From: JAFGMQ01 sp036733345
GTDB taxonomy: Bacteria > Desulfobacterota > DSM-4660 > Desulfatiglandales > Desulfatiglandaceae
Direction: 5' to 3'
Assembly (NCBI GenBank): GCA_036733345.1
Contig: DAINAR010000006.1
Coordinates: 1 to 64,000 of the forward strand
Length of the DNA: 64,000 nt
Shown: positions 7,784 through 17,164 of the stretch, piece by piece
Layout: each line of letters starts with the position of its first letter
How positions within the stretch are numbered: position 1 is the stretch's first letter
Notes under the pieces: generated by a model
What the model was told of the DNA's origin: nothing
The model's input: only the letters and a program-made list of their open reading frames with translations
Databases searched by the model: none
Position numbers and translations under genes: made by a program

Positions 7784-9484
7784 CTATTTTCCCGACTTCT
7801 TCTCTATCTTGGCCCATGAATCACGGAGAGCCACTGTCCGGTTGAACACAAGGGCGTCAGGAGATGAATCATGACTATCAGCACAGAAGTAACCCTGCCT
7901 CTCAAACTGGTATGTGGTGCCCGGGATGGCGTCCTTCAGTCCGGGTTCGAGTCGGCATGATTTCAGTATCTTCAATGAATCAGGGTTCAGATATGCCTTA
8001 AAGTCATCGGCCTTTTCATCATCAGTTTCCGGTTTCAACAGCAGATGATCATACAGGCGCACCTCGGCCTCAAGTGCCTGATCTGCCGAAACCCAGTGAA
8101 GCGTGGCCTTTACCTTGCGGCCGTCCGGGGCATCACCGCCCCTTGTTGCAGGGTCATATGTGCAGTGCAGTTCGATAACCTCACCTGTCTGCTCATTCTT
8201 GACCACATCGGTACATTTAATAAAATAGGCATATCTGAGACGCACCTCACGGCCGGGCGCAAGCCTGTAGAATTTCTTTGGCGGGTCTTCACGAAAGTCG
8301 TCCTTTTCTATGTACAGCACTCGCGAAAATGGGACTTTGCGCAATCCCATTTCCGGGTCCTCGGGGTTATTTATGGCATCAAGCTCCTCAACCTGCGCTT
8401 CAGGATAATTTTCAATTACCACCCGAAGGGGATTAAGCACAGCCATTGCTCGCATGGCTCTTTTATTTAAATCCTCCCTGAGAGTATGTTCAAGCAGTGC
8501 AATATCCACGGTGCTGTCGCGCTTTGCAACCCCTATAATATCACAGAACTTCCTGATCGCCTCGGGAGTGTAGCCCCGCCTCCGAAGGCCGGATATTGTC
8601 GGGAGTCGCGGATCATCCCATCCGCTGACAAATCCCTCTTCCACAAGTTCCAGCAGCTTTCGCTTGCTCATGATCGTATGGCTGAGGTTAAGACGTGCAA
8701 ACTCTATCTGCTGAGGGTGACAGGGGGTATGCAGTTCATCGAGCACCCAGTCGTATAAAGGACGGTGGTCCTCAAATTCAAGGGTGCAGATTGAATGGGT
8801 GATTTCTTCAATAGCGTCCGAAATGCAATGGGTAAAATCATACATCGGATAGATGCACCACTTGTTGCCCGTCCTGTGGTGTTCCGCCCTCAGGATACGG
8901 TAAATTACAGGATCACGCATATTAAGGTTGGGAGACTTCATATCGATTTTTGCCCTGAGAACGCGTGAACCGTCTTCAAATTCGCCGGCCCTCATCCTTT
9001 TAAACAGATCAAGGTTTTCTTCTACGGATCTGTTACGGTAGGGGCTGTCCTTTCCCGGAGTTGTCAGAGTCCCACGGTATTCCCTGATTTCCTCAGCGCT
9101 CAGGTCACATACGTATGCCCTGCCATCCTTAATTAACTGCACTGCATATTCATAAAGCTTTTCGAAATAGTCAGATGCATAATACATTCGATCTTCCCAG
9201 TCAAAGCCAAGCCATCTGACATCGATTTTTATAGATTCAATATACTCAATATCTTCTTTGCTCGGATTCGTATCATCAAATCGAAGGTTGCAGAGCCCAT
9301 CATTGTGTTCGTTCGCAATGCCGAAGTTGAGGCAGATGGATTTGGCATGCCCTATATGGAGGTATCCGTTTGGTTCAGGCGGGAACCTTGTATGAACCCT
9401 GCCTTCATTTTTGTTGTTTTTCAGGTCTTCTGAAATAATGTTACGTATAAAATCAGTACGGGTTGCTGTGTCATTTGTAGCCAT
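7784..9484 (-). CDS. glnS: Glutaminyl-tRNA synthetase
   Basis: 566 residues. Class I aminoacyl-tRNA synthetase with the ATP-binding [16 protein letters not shown] near residue 35 and the MSKRKL version of KMSKS near residue 270. It charges tRNA-Gln with glutamine in the cytoplasm. Presence of GlnS means direct glutaminylation can be used. It is convergent with manA, ending 40 bp away, and has a well-defined ATG start. Confidence 0.96.
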   Translation of the reverse strand: MATNDTATRTDFIRNIISEDLKNNKNEGRVHTRFPPEPNGYLHIGHAKSICLNFGIANEHNDGLCNLRFDDTNPSKEDIEYIESIKIDVRWLGFDWEDRMYYASDYFEKLYEYAVQLIKDGRAYVCDLSAEEIREYRGTLTTPGKDSPYRNRSVEENLDLFKRMRAGEFEDGSRVLRAKIDMKSPNLNMRDPVIYRILRAEHHRTGNKWCIYPMYDFTHCISDAIEEITHSICTLEFEDHRPLYDWVLDELHTPCHPQQIEFARLNLSHTIMSKRKLLELVEEGFVSGWDDPRLPTISGLRRRGYTPEAIRKFCDIIGVAKRDSTVDIALLEHTLREDLNKRAMRAMAVLNPLRVVIENYPEAQVEELDAINNPEDPEMGLRKVPFSRVLYIEKDDFREDPPKKFYRLAPGREVRLRYAYFIKCTDVVKNEQTGEVIELHCTYDPATRGGDAPDGRKVKATLHWVSADQALEAEVRLYDHLLLKPETDDEKADDFKAYLNPDSLKILKSCRLEPGLKDAIPGTTYQFERQGYFCADSHDSSPDALVFNRTVALRDSWAKIEKKSGK

Positions 9485-9884
9485 TTTCAGTCCTCATCGA
9501 GATCCTTGAAAAAGCTTCATTTTGCCCAATCTCTTTGTTGCGCTCGGTTTTTAGTCAGCCAAAGGCTGATAAATCCTCTCGCGCCGTAATATTGAACGAA
9601 ATTGTATCTTTTCGAAGGTCTTTGGTTATTAAGTGTAATATGTTGAAAATTAAGAATATTTGCTGGTCAATCTTAATGATTGTTTTTACTCCAATGCTAC
9701 ACTAAATGCAACAATTGTAGTTTTTTATGATCCACCACCAGGGCATTATCTGCACCGTATTTGTCAAAAGACAGGTTATGGGTTGTTGGTTATGGGTAAA
9801 AGGTTTTGCTTTTACCTCTTACCTGTTGCCTTATGCCTGATTTTTAAATCTATAGAATAATTTAATGCATAATTCATGCCTGAA
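9485..9884. other. Intergenic region between glnS and the AOR gene
   Basis: A short plus-strand ORF at 9660-9860 has no recognisable domain and looks non-coding. A possible inverted repeat pairs GAAAAAGCTTC (about 9508) with the region ending TATCTTTTCGAAGG (about 9620); the core of that segment contains TTTGTTGCGCTCGG. No gene can be supported. Confidence 0.4.
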
Positions 9885-11678
9885 TCAGGTGCCTGATTTG
9901 GGTTCTCCTCCAGCCGGCCTTCCTTCCTTATCCCAGCCGCGTAACATGTAATAATCATCAATCATGAATGTCAGTTCATCCTCGGTGATTATATGTCCTG
10001 AGCTAATAGGTTCACGATGGAACCTTGAGGGAAGGGAGTCATCCTGACGGGTAAGCCCCTCTCTGATATTGAATCTCCTCACGTCATCAGAGATGGATGA
10101 AGCAATCCTTGACAGGAATTCCCTGTCTCCGGGAAGCCCTGTCAGGGCATTAATGATATCACCAAGCTGATCCCAGGGATAAAGGTCCCTGTAAAACCGG
10201 CATAAAATCAGGGAATCAAAGAGAGTAAGCCTGTCTTCAAAATCTATAAGCATCTGCGCCTTACCCTTAATCTCTGACGCATCAACAAGGCCTGATAATT
10301 CAGCCTTATAAAATGTTGTTCTCAGATGGCAGGCACCCCTGTCCGAGGTGGCATAACCCAAACCCATTCCTTTTAAAACTCTCGGGTCATAGCCTGCCGG
10401 TTCAAGTCCCTTTACATGGATTGCCAGATCCTCCAGGTCCCATTCCTTAGCAGCAGACCTGATTCCCCTTGCAAGGATATCGCCAATTCCCTGGCGGAAG
10501 GCGATCTGGTGAAGAAGTCCGGCAATGGCTTCGGCTTTTCCATAATCTATCTCGTAATCTATCCTTTTTCGTCTTGCCGCTTCTATGGTAAAGGCGCACA
10601 GGTTGCCGGCTGATATTGTATCCAGCCCGAGACGGTCGCATATGTCATTAAGATAGGCTATTTCATCGATGCTGCTGATGCAGCAAAGACCCCCAAAAGA
10701 AAATATGGTTTCATATTCCGGGCCTTCAATCCTGAGCCCTGCATGTCTGCCGGATTTTACAGTGCTCAGCCTGCCGCAGGCGAGAAGACACTTAAGGCAT
10801 GAATGGGGCGTTACCTCGAAGCTTTTGTGCAGTGTATCGGCGCTGATCTCGGTCCAGTTTTCAAAGGACCCTTCTGACCAGTACCGGGTTGGAAATGCCT
10901 CTGCCTGGTTTATAGCACGAACCATTCCTGTAGTCCCTACTGCCCTGTAATTCTGAACCGCAGTATTGTCCTTTGCATCTTTTGAAAGATTCCGGGAAAT
11001 TTCCCTTACGGCAGCGCCGTCATATACATCTCTTGTGCGGTTACCCGTAAAAAGTATCGCCTTTAATCCCTTCGAACCCATTACAGCGCCGGTGCCCGTG
11101 CGTCCTGCCGAACGCCAGTAATCATTTTCAATAACAGCGAAACTTACCATATTTTCGCCGGCCGGCCCTATGACAACGGCCCCTGTCTTCCAGCCTTTTT
11201 GTTTTTTCCCGAATCTTTCAACAACCGTGTCTTCAGTTCTATATGTATCCATTCCCCGAAGTTCTTCGGCATCATGAAATGACACCTGGTTCGGAGTAAT
11301 GACAAGTACTCTCAATTTACTGCTTTTGCCCTTTATCAGGATGGCGTCATAGCCGGTGGAACTGACAGCCTCCGGGACACGGCCTCCAGAATAGGATTCC
11401 GAATAAAAACCGGTCTGGGGAGATTTTGTAAAAACCCCATACCTGCTTGACCCCCAGATAGTGCTGCCGGTAACAGGACCGGTGGCAAAGATCAGGAAGT
11501 TTTCAGGATCAAAAGGATCAATGCCAGCAGGGTTGAAGTGAAGCAGCAGGCGGGTTGCGAGGCCTTTCCCACCAATGCAGTTCTCAAAAAAATCATCAGG
11601 GAAGTCCCTTGCCTCTACGTCTTCGGTACTGATATCAATTATGAGTATGCGATTGAATAAGCCTTTCATGGTTTTCAA
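9885..11678 (-). CDS. aor: Aldehyde:ferredoxin oxidoreductase (tungsten enzyme)
   Basis: 597 residues, matching the usual 600. N-terminal AOR domain motifs GGKGLATRLL, ATGPVTGSTIWGSSR and GRTGTGAVMGSKGLKAI are present. The [4Fe-4S] ligands are visible as CLKCLLACG near residue 300 and the fourth Cys in LFDSLILCRFY near residue 510. The family oxidises aldehydes to acids with ferredoxin using a tungsten bis-pterin cofactor, and can run in reverse to reduce acids. The gene stands alone on the minus strand. A tungstate transporter is encoded about 20 kb away (31.4-34.0 kb), consistent with tungsten use. The substrate cannot be read from the sequence. Confidence 0.92.
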   Translation of the reverse strand: MKTMKGLFNRILIIDISTEDVEARDFPDDFFENCIGGKGLATRLLLHFNPAGIDPFDPENFLIFATGPVTGSTIWGSSRYGVFTKSPQTGFYSESYSGGRVPEAVSSTGYDAILIKGKSSKLRVLVITPNQVSFHDAEELRGMDTYRTEDTVVERFGKKQKGWKTGAVVIGPAGENMVSFAVIENDYWRSAGRTGTGAVMGSKGLKAILFTGNRTRDVYDGAAVREISRNLSKDAKDNTAVQNYRAVGTTGMVRAINQAEAFPTRYWSEGSFENWTEISADTLHKSFEVTPHSCLKCLLACGRLSTVKSGRHAGLRIEGPEYETIFSFGGLCCISSIDEIAYLNDICDRLGLDTISAGNLCAFTIEAARRKRIDYEIDYGKAEAIAGLLHQIAFRQGIGDILARGIRSAAKEWDLEDLAIHVKGLEPAGYDPRVLKGMGLGYATSDRGACHLRTTFYKAELSGLVDASEIKGKAQMLIDFEDRLTLFDSLILCRFYRDLYPWDQLGDIINALTGLPGDREFLSRIASSISDDVRRFNIREGLTRQDDSLPSRFHREPISSGHIITEDELTFMIDDYYMLRGWDKEGRPAGGEPKSGT

Positions 11679-11824
11679 TATCCGCTAAAATAAAACTGCT
11701 GGATTAAAAATCTTAACTGGGTTAAAGTTAATCAAATACTATCATTTATATCTGAAAGCTTGTCAAATCAATCTTACATCCTGAAGCAGCAAAACTCAAC
11801 AACTTGTCGAAAAGGAAATAAGCC

Positions 11825-12216
11825 ATGAAGCGAAGTTTTATTTTTCCTGTATTTTTTATGCCTTTTAATGGCATCGACGACCGTATGTCAGGCCAGGAAA
11901 TCAGACGTCAATACCGGCGAGAAAAATGAGCTTTAATTTATTGGTGTAACACATGGCGGTGATGATGTCCCTCCCGGCCGGCAGATTGTGATAAATTTAA
12001 CAGGCCTATGTTACAGTTTGAGCGCATGGAGCGATCTGACGAATAGATACTGGTCAAAATCAATCCATCCCTTTGCTGTAGGCGATTTCTAATTTTATGT
12101 CTCCTCAGGGCAAAAAATATACTGATGAAACCAGTGGTGTTTCATTGGCTGTAAATAACGAAAAGGCAGTTAAGATATCATGCATAAAGGCAGGAAAGGG
12201 TATCTTATTCTTTTGA
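11825..12216 (+). pseudogene. Decayed gene for a secreted protein (tentative)
   Basis: An ATG at 11825 opens MKRSFIFPVFF, and after a one-base shift the reading continues as LMASTTVCQA, together a plausible signal peptide. Further segments have coding character in shifting frames: GVTHGGDDVPPGRQIVINL, then DETSGVSLAVNNEKAVK, then ISCIKAGKGILFF and a stop. At least three frameshifts or stops interrupt it. I do not recognise the family. Chance is possible given the low complexity of what is left. Confidence 0.35.
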
Positions 12217-12410
12217 AAGGCCTGCGTGATCGAGAGGTGAAACGCATATCAAAAACGGTTTTTTCGAAAGAGGTTGCTTCTATTCTAATCACGCTTGGCG
12301 TGAATAGAAATCCTAAATGATAAAATGGTTTTATAATCGATCAACCAAATTGACGAAACAGATGAGATAGAATAGAAAGATCAGAAGATAAAATATGAAG
12401 GAGAATATTT

Positions 12411-12821
12411 ATGAGATTGCACCATATAGGAGTTGTTGTTAAAGATATATCGCAAAGCATAAAAACCTATGAAAAAATTCTTGGGCTCGATATTATTGCA
12501 GAACCTGAAGAGGATCCCATTCAAAAGGTCAAGGCAGTATTCCTTGATATGGGCTGGGGTGAGGGAATTACCCTTGAACTGCTTGAACCAACAGCCCAGG
12601 ATTCTCCTGTCATGAAAAGCCTGGGCCGAGGCGGAGGACTTCATCACATCTGCTTTGAGGTGGATGATATTGATGAGGAGATAAAAAGGGTTAAGGAGAA
12701 AGGAGGTACGGTGGTATGTGAGCCGGTTCCTGCCTGCGGTTTTGATAATCGCAGAATCGCCTTTGTTTTTCCTGTGGACAATATCCTGGTTGAATTTGTT
12801 GAGAGGGAAAAGGCAAAATGA
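12411..12821 (+). CDS. VOC family protein, methylmalonyl-CoA epimerase-like
   Basis: 136 residues, two beta-alpha-beta-beta-beta modules of the vicinal oxygen chelate fold: LHHIGVVVKDISQSIKTYE at the N-terminus and LHHICFEVDDIDEEIKRVKE at residue 80. Metal-ligand positions His (HHIG), Glu (LELLEP), His (HHIC) and Glu (LVEFVE) match methylmalonyl-CoA epimerase, which racemises methylmalonyl-CoA at C2. The window's right end encodes methylmalonyl-CoA mutase, so this assignment makes metabolic sense, but the genes are 50 kb apart and other VOC functions are possible. It is preceded by GAAGGAGAAT. Confidence 0.65.
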   Translation: MRLHHIGVVVKDISQSIKTYEKILGLDIIAEPEEDPIQKVKAVFLDMGWGEGITLELLEPTAQDSPVMKSLGRGGGLHHICFEVDDIDEEIKRVKEKGGTVVCEPVPACGFDNRRIAFVFPVDNILVEFVEREKAK

Positions 12822-12876
12822 AGGTATCAAAAGTAAGGGAAAATATTTGTGTAAGATTCAGCAAAGGAACAATATA

Positions 12877-13650
12877 ATGAAAAGATTATTCTACCTTATC
12901 ATTGGTCTGAGTCTTTTGATATCAGGCTGTTCAACACAAAAGGACATAGTCTTCCAGACATCAACGATAGATGCTTTATTGGCTGGTGTTTACGATGGCG
13001 ATATATCCTGCCGGCATCTGGTGCGACATGGCGATTTTGGAATAGGGACCTTTGACGGTCTTGATGGAGAAATGGTCCTGCTTGATGGTATCGTTTATCA
13101 GATTAGGGCAGACGGAAAAGTATATGTTCCTTGCCCTTCAGTTAAAACGCCGTTTGCCACGGCATGCTTTTTCAAGCCGGAAAAGACACTTTTTATTGAT
13201 AGAATCACGGATTATGAAGGGATTGAGAGGCTTATAGACCGGACTGCTCCCAACCAGAACCTTTTCTGTGCCATAAGGATTACGGGGCATTTCAAGTCTA
13301 TGAGGACACGAAGTGTCCCGGGTCAGAAGAAACCATATCCGCCGCTCAAGGAAGTTACAAGTAATCAGCCCGAATTTTTTATGAATAACGTGCAGGGAAC
13401 AATAGTCGGATTCAGGTGTCCTCCCTATGTCAAAGGTGTCAATGTCGCCGGATATCACCTGCATTTTATCAGCAGTGATCGAAATCGAGGTGGACATATT
13501 CTAAGTTTCGAGATTTCTGAGGGCAAATGTGAGCTTGAAGTCCTTAACCATTTTTTCCTCAGGCTCCCTGAGGATGTTAAAGACTTTGCCGGAACGGATC
13601 TTTCAAAGGATAGGAGCAAAGAACTGAAAGAAGTGGAAAAACCGAAATGA
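12877..13650 (+). CDS. budA: Acetolactate decarboxylase, lipoprotein form
   Basis: 257 residues from the ATG at 12877; the open frame extends upstream into the previous gene but the lipoprotein signal starts here. MKRLFYLIIGLSLLISGC is a signal peptide with lipobox. The mature part has the alpha-acetolactate decarboxylase pattern: STIDALLAGVYDG, HGDFGIGTFDGLDGEM, a PCPSVKTPFA region, and the zinc-binding GYHLHFIS plus GGHIL. The enzyme converts acetolactate to acetoin with CO2 release. An exported, lipid-anchored copy is unusual because acetolactate is made in the cytoplasm; the native substrate may differ. The gene lies 55 bp after the VOC gene. Confidence 0.85.
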   Translation: MKRLFYLIIGLSLLISGCSTQKDIVFQTSTIDALLAGVYDGDISCRHLVRHGDFGIGTFDGLDGEMVLLDGIVYQIRADGKVYVPCPSVKTPFATACFFKPEKTLFIDRITDYEGIERLIDRTAPNQNLFCAIRITGHFKSMRTRSVPGQKKPYPPLKEVTSNQPEFFMNNVQGTIVGFRCPPYVKGVNVAGYHLHFISSDRNRGGHILSFEISEGKCELEVLNHFFLRLPEDVKDFAGTDLSKDRSKELKEVEKPK

Positions 13651-13675
13651 TGTCCTGACCAACCGAAGCCAAAAT

Positions 13676-13870
13676 GAACTACCCCACCGCATAGCAGTGG
13701 GGTATCTTAAGAAGCATTGAACGCCCCAATGGGCGGGGGAGTCAAGCCCTCGTCCGCCTTTTACCAGCCTCTGGATGGTTTACCAGTCTTTTACCAGCCT
13801 TTTACCAGCCTTTGGCTGGTTGGCTGGTTGGCTGGTTGGCTGGTTGGCTGGCTGGCTGGCTGGCGGATTG
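13676..13870 (+). repeat. Inverted-repeat element A left of rarD
   Basis: About 195 bp, nearly identical in reverse complement to 14798-14978. It opens with a TACCCCAC/GTGGGGTA hairpin (about 13679-13708), contains an about 50-bp unique segment, then TTTTACCAGCC repeats (11-bp period) and TTGGCTGG repeats (8-bp then 4-bp period), and ends GGCGGATTG. Copy numbers of the short repeats differ between the two elements, as expected from slippage. Confidence 0.85.
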
Positions 13871-13898
13871 AAAAAATTGTAGTCAAGAAAGGTTAATT

Positions 13899-14792
13899 TT
13901 GCCAGTATCTCGTGAACAAAATATTGGCGTATTATTCGCCATTGCAGCTTACGGGTTCTGGGGGCTTGTCCCCTTTTATTTCAAGGCAGTGGGTCATGTT
14001 TCAGCGCTGGAAATTTTGAGCCATCGGATTATCTGGTCTGTTCCAATGACCGTAATACTGATTATCCTGGCAAGGGACTGGGCCAAGCTCATGGAATCAC
14101 TTGCTTCTCCTGGAGTATTAAGGACCCTTTTCATAACAGCTCTTCTTGTTGCCTCAAACTGGCTTATTTTTATTTATGCAGTCAATACAGGCAGGGTTTT
14201 ACAGGCAAGTCTCGGTTATTATATATGTCCGCTGGTCAACGTTTTATTGGGAGTTATTTTCCTTAAAGAAAGACTCCGTCCTTTTCAAATATTATCAGTG
14301 CTCTTTGCGGCAGCGGGAACAGCAATTTTGACTATTCACTATGGCAAGTTTCCCTGGATAGCTCTTTTTCTGGCGTTTAGTTTCAGTATATACGGATTAC
14401 TTAGAAAGACGATTCGAATCGAATCTGTCAACGGTCTTTTCGTTGAGACCACCCTTATTTTTCCCTTTGCAGCAGGCTACATTATTTATCTGGGGATACG
14501 AGGCGGTTTATGCTTCGGCGTCATTGACTATAGAACCACTTTGCTCCTTGTCCTGGCGGGTGCTGTTACCACATTTCCACTTGTCTGGTTCACAAGCGCA
14601 GCAAGGCGGCTTCAATATAAGACCATGGGTCTTCTGCAGTACATTGCACCCAGTCTTATGTTCCTTCTGGCCGTATTCAGATACGGAGAACCATTCACCG
14701 CAATAAATTTAATGACATTTGGCTGTATATGGACTGGTCTTGTAATCTATGTGTTTGATACTCTACTGCTCCAGCGTGAACAGTATGTATAG
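13899..14792 (+). CDS. rarD: EamA-family transporter, RarD type
   Basis: 297 residues from a TTG start preceded by AAGAAAGG. Ten hydrophobic segments and the RarD pattern are visible: GVLFAIAAYGFWGLVPFYFK at the N-terminus, HRIIWSVP near residue 43, ASNWLIFIYAV near residue 88, LGYYICPLVNVLLG, and QYIAPSLMFLLAV near the end. It belongs to the drug/metabolite transporter superfamily in the inner membrane; substrates of RarD proteins are uncertain. The gene fills the interval between two inverted copies of an about 190-bp element almost exactly, which suggests it moved or was rearranged as a unit. Confidence 0.88.
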   Translation: MPVSREQNIGVLFAIAAYGFWGLVPFYFKAVGHVSALEILSHRIIWSVPMTVILIILARDWAKLMESLASPGVLRTLFITALLVASNWLIFIYAVNTGRVLQASLGYYICPLVNVLLGVIFLKERLRPFQILSVLFAAAGTAILTIHYGKFPWIALFLAFSFSIYGLLRKTIRIESVNGLFVETTLIFPFAAGYIIYLGIRGGLCFGVIDYRTTLLLVLAGAVTTFPLVWFTSAARRLQYKTMGLLQYIAPSLMFLLAVFRYGEPFTAINLMTFGCIWTGLVIYVFDTLLLQREQYV

Positions 14793-14797
14793 ACGCT

Positions 14798-14978
14798 CAA
14801 TCCGCCAGTCAGCCAACCAGCCAACCAGCCAAAGGCTGGTAAAAGGCTGGTAAAAGGCTGGTAAAAGGCTGGTAAACCATCCAGAGGCTGGTAAAAGGCG
14901 GACGAGGGCTTGACTCCCCGCCCATTGGGGCGTTCAATGCTTTTTGGAGATAGCCCACTGCTTGCGGCGGGGTAGTTC
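14798..14978 (-). repeat. Inverted-repeat element B right of rarD
   Basis: About 181 bp, the inverted partner of element A. It opens CAATCCGCC six bases after the rarD stop, runs through GGCTGGTAAAA repeats, and closes GGGGTAGTTC. A 56-bp internally deleted copy with the same two ends is found at 55566-55621. Confidence 0.85.
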
Positions 14979-15047
14979 AATAAGCAGATCAGGATATTAG
15001 TTTTGAAGTAAAAACTTTATAGAGAAGCATTGGTCCTGGATATGCTG

Positions 15048-15623
15048 TTAAGGAGTTTTTATACGGGACATGAATTCCCCGGTTTCGGTATTTATCTGGA
15101 TGAAGTCTCCTGTGGACAGGTATTCCGGTACCTGGACATTATGTCCGTTTGAAAGCCTGGCTGTTTTGTTGCGATTGGTGACGGTTGCGCCTTTTACAAC
15201 CGGGGCGGTCTCGATGATTTCAAGCTCAACGGAGACGGGAAGTTCAATGGCCATGATCTGGCCGTCAATTATCAGGGCCGTGATTCCCTCCAGCCCCTCG
15301 ACAAGCCATTGAACCTGGCCTTCCATGCTTTCGGAGGAAAGGGCATACTGTTCGTAGTTCTCCAGGTCCATGAACGTGTAAATTTCCTGTTCTCTGAAGA
15401 TATAACTTACATGCCGTCTCACCATTTCTATTTCTTCAAGAAAATCATTTCCTTTGAAGGTCTGATCAATCTTCTGACCGGAAGGGATTCCTGAAAAACG
15501 AATCTTATAAAGGGTATTTGCCCCTCTGGCGGAGGGTGTCTGGACCTCGATTTTTTTCACCTGATACGCAGATCCATTAATCTGTATGATATTGCCTTTT
15601 TTCAGATTGCAGGCCTTTGGCAT
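15048..15623 (-). CDS. efpL: Elongation factor P-like protein (EfpL/YeiP)
   Basis: 191 residues. Three beta-barrel domains of the EF-P family: KKGNIIQINGSAYQVKKIEV at the N-terminus, the OB-like middle, and a C-terminal barrel ending in TGDFIQINTETGEF. The tip of the first-domain loop reads SARGANTLYKIRF, the YeiP form with an Arg where EF-P carries a modified Lys or an Arg. EF-P family proteins relieve ribosome stalling at polyproline and related motifs. A start preceded by a purine-rich site supports the chosen ATG. Confidence 0.9.
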   Translation of the reverse strand: MPKACNLKKGNIIQINGSAYQVKKIEVQTPSARGANTLYKIRFSGIPSGQKIDQTFKGNDFLEEIEMVRRHVSYIFREQEIYTFMDLENYEQYALSSESMEGQVQWLVEGLEGITALIIDGQIMAIELPVSVELEIIETAPVVKGATVTNRNKTARLSNGHNVQVPEYLSTGDFIQINTETGEFMSRIKTP

Positions 15624-15990
15624 AATGAAACTCCTTGCATAACTTTAAAATAATTATTCCTATTCTCATTTATCCAATAATTGTGAATTGCTGTATATAA
15701 AGAACAATCATGCTGAATGTCAAACAATATATTGAGAGACTTGCATAACATAAGGAATAGTATTAATCTAGGTTTGATGGTCTCGAAAAAAGTCAAAAAT
15801 GCTCTTTTCCCGTCATTCTGATCCCGTATCAAGTGCGGGATAAACTCAATTTGGAATCCGATATGGCTTTTTGAGTAGTTATTCAGCATCTGGACTCCGG
15901 TTTTCACCGGAGTGAAGACTTTTTTGAGTGCATCAGGTTTATGAAGAAAAGGAGTAGCATTATTTTCAACATTTTTTAAAGAAAGGAGGA
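15624..15990. other. Intergenic region with short palindromes
   Basis: Two short hairpins of the kind found in dispersed repeats are visible: ATCCCGTATC/GTGCGGGAT (about 15820-15842) and ACTCCGGTTTTCACCGGAGT (about 15895-15914). No gene is supported here; the long minus-strand ORF across it has no domain signature. Confidence 0.4.
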
Positions 15991-15995
15991 AAATC

Positions 15996-16664
15996 ATGTT
16001 TATGCAATTGCGAAGAAAAAGCTGTTTTTTTATGATCCTCATTGCCATTTTTGCAGTTTCCCTCATAATGCTTACGGATGATTCTTTTGCACGTCATCCT
16101 AAACACAGGAGAATTGCAGTTCCTCCCAGGATTGCTCGTCCGGGTCATGTTGTTCCCAGACTTCCCCCAGGGCACAGGAGAGTATGGCACAATAGAAATG
16201 CATATTTTTATCATAGAGGTATTTTTTACAGGCCAGCGCCATCCGGATTTGTTGCTGTAAGACCGCCTATAGGGGCTGTTGTGGTAAACCTGCCTGTCGG
16301 CTTCAGGAGATTATGGGTTGGAGGTGTCGGTTTTTATGTCTATGGAGATGTCTTCTACAGGAGGGCTCCAGGGGGGTATGCAGTTGTGGAAACTCCTCCA
16401 GATGTGATTGTTGAAGAAGAATCTTCAGGTCTGGTCCAACCGGCTGATGCTGCAACAGGAAAAGTTACGGTTGCTGCATCTGTCCTGAATGTAAGGTCAG
16501 GACCCAGCCTGATGCATCCGACTATATATCAGATCCATGAAGGTTATATCCTTGAGATCCATGGGAAATCGGATGGCTGGTTATATGTTTTATTGCCGAA
16601 TGGGGAATACGGATGGGTAATGAAGGAATTTACGACCCTGGTAGAACCTCCTGCAAGCGGATAA
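15996..16664 (+). CDS. Exported DUF6515-type protein with C-terminal SH3 domain
   Basis: 222 residues, preceded by GAAAGGAGGAAA. A signal peptide (basic start, then FFMILIAIFAVSLIML, cleavage after about DSFA) leads into a Pro/Arg/His-rich region with repeated GFRRLWVGGVGFYVYGDVFY-type units (WHNRNAYFYHRGIFYRPAP). The last 75 residues are a bacterial SH3 domain: ASVLNVRSGPSLMHPTIYQI, then GWLYVLLPNGEYGWV. Such SH3 domains often bind peptidoglycan. The protein is likely periplasmic or envelope-associated; the specific role is unknown. Confidence 0.75.
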   Translation: MFMQLRRKSCFFMILIAIFAVSLIMLTDDSFARHPKHRRIAVPPRIARPGHVVPRLPPGHRRVWHNRNAYFYHRGIFYRPAPSGFVAVRPPIGAVVVNLPVGFRRLWVGGVGFYVYGDVFYRRAPGGYAVVETPPDVIVEEESSGLVQPADAATGKVTVAASVLNVRSGPSLMHPTIYQIHEGYILEIHGKSDGWLYVLLPNGEYGWVMKEFTTLVEPPASG

Positions 16665-16812
16665 TGCTGATTGAAAAAAGGTTTTATTTTAAAACTTTTA
16701 AATTTTTAATGTGTTCATGGTGAAGTTAAAAAGTTCTGTATCTCTTATGAAACCTTGGTTAGTCAGCAGGTATCCTCTCTATCGTGATTAAATAAAAAAA
16801 GGAGATAAGAAA

Positions 16813-17082
16813 ATGAGACTGAACGTAAAGGCTTTTGCTCTCACTTGTGGATTGCTTTGGGGGGTCGCACTTTTTCTGCTTACGTGGTGGATAATTGCCT
16901 TTGATGGAGCTACCGGTGAGGTTACAATCATTGGCCGGCTTTACCGCGGCTACTGCATAAGCCCCTTAGGAAGCATTATAGGTTTTATATGGGCTTTTGT
17001 GGATGGCTTGATTGGAGGCGCATTATTTGCCTGGCTTTACAATCTCATTTACATGCGGATTTCAACAGAAGAAAGAGTATAG
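16813..17082 (+). CDS. Small membrane protein, annotated in relatives as holin-like
   Basis: 89 residues, preceded by AAAGGAGATAAG. Two membrane spans: GLLWGVALFLLTWWIIAF and the C-terminal GFIWAFVDGLIGGALFAWLY. The sequence resembles a small family named bacteriophage holin in annotation, but there are no phage genes nearby, so lysis is not implied. Confidence 0.65.
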   Translation: MRLNVKAFALTCGLLWGVALFLLTWWIIAFDGATGEVTIIGRLYRGYCISPLGSIIGFIWAFVDGLIGGALFAWLYNLIYMRISTEERV

Positions 17083-17164
17083 TAAGAAAATTCAGCATGG
17101 TATCAGTCCGGAAAAAGAAAATCAGGGCTGGCGTTAAGCTGAAAATTTGATATGGAAAGTCCAG

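Noticed and set aside
9660..9860. 66-residue plus-strand ORF between glnS and the AOR gene
   Set aside because: No domain, no ribosome site, low-complexity sequence; probably chance.
15602..16066. 154-residue minus-strand ORF between efpL and the DUF6515 gene
   Set aside because: It overlaps the start regions of both convincing genes and covers dispersed palindromes.
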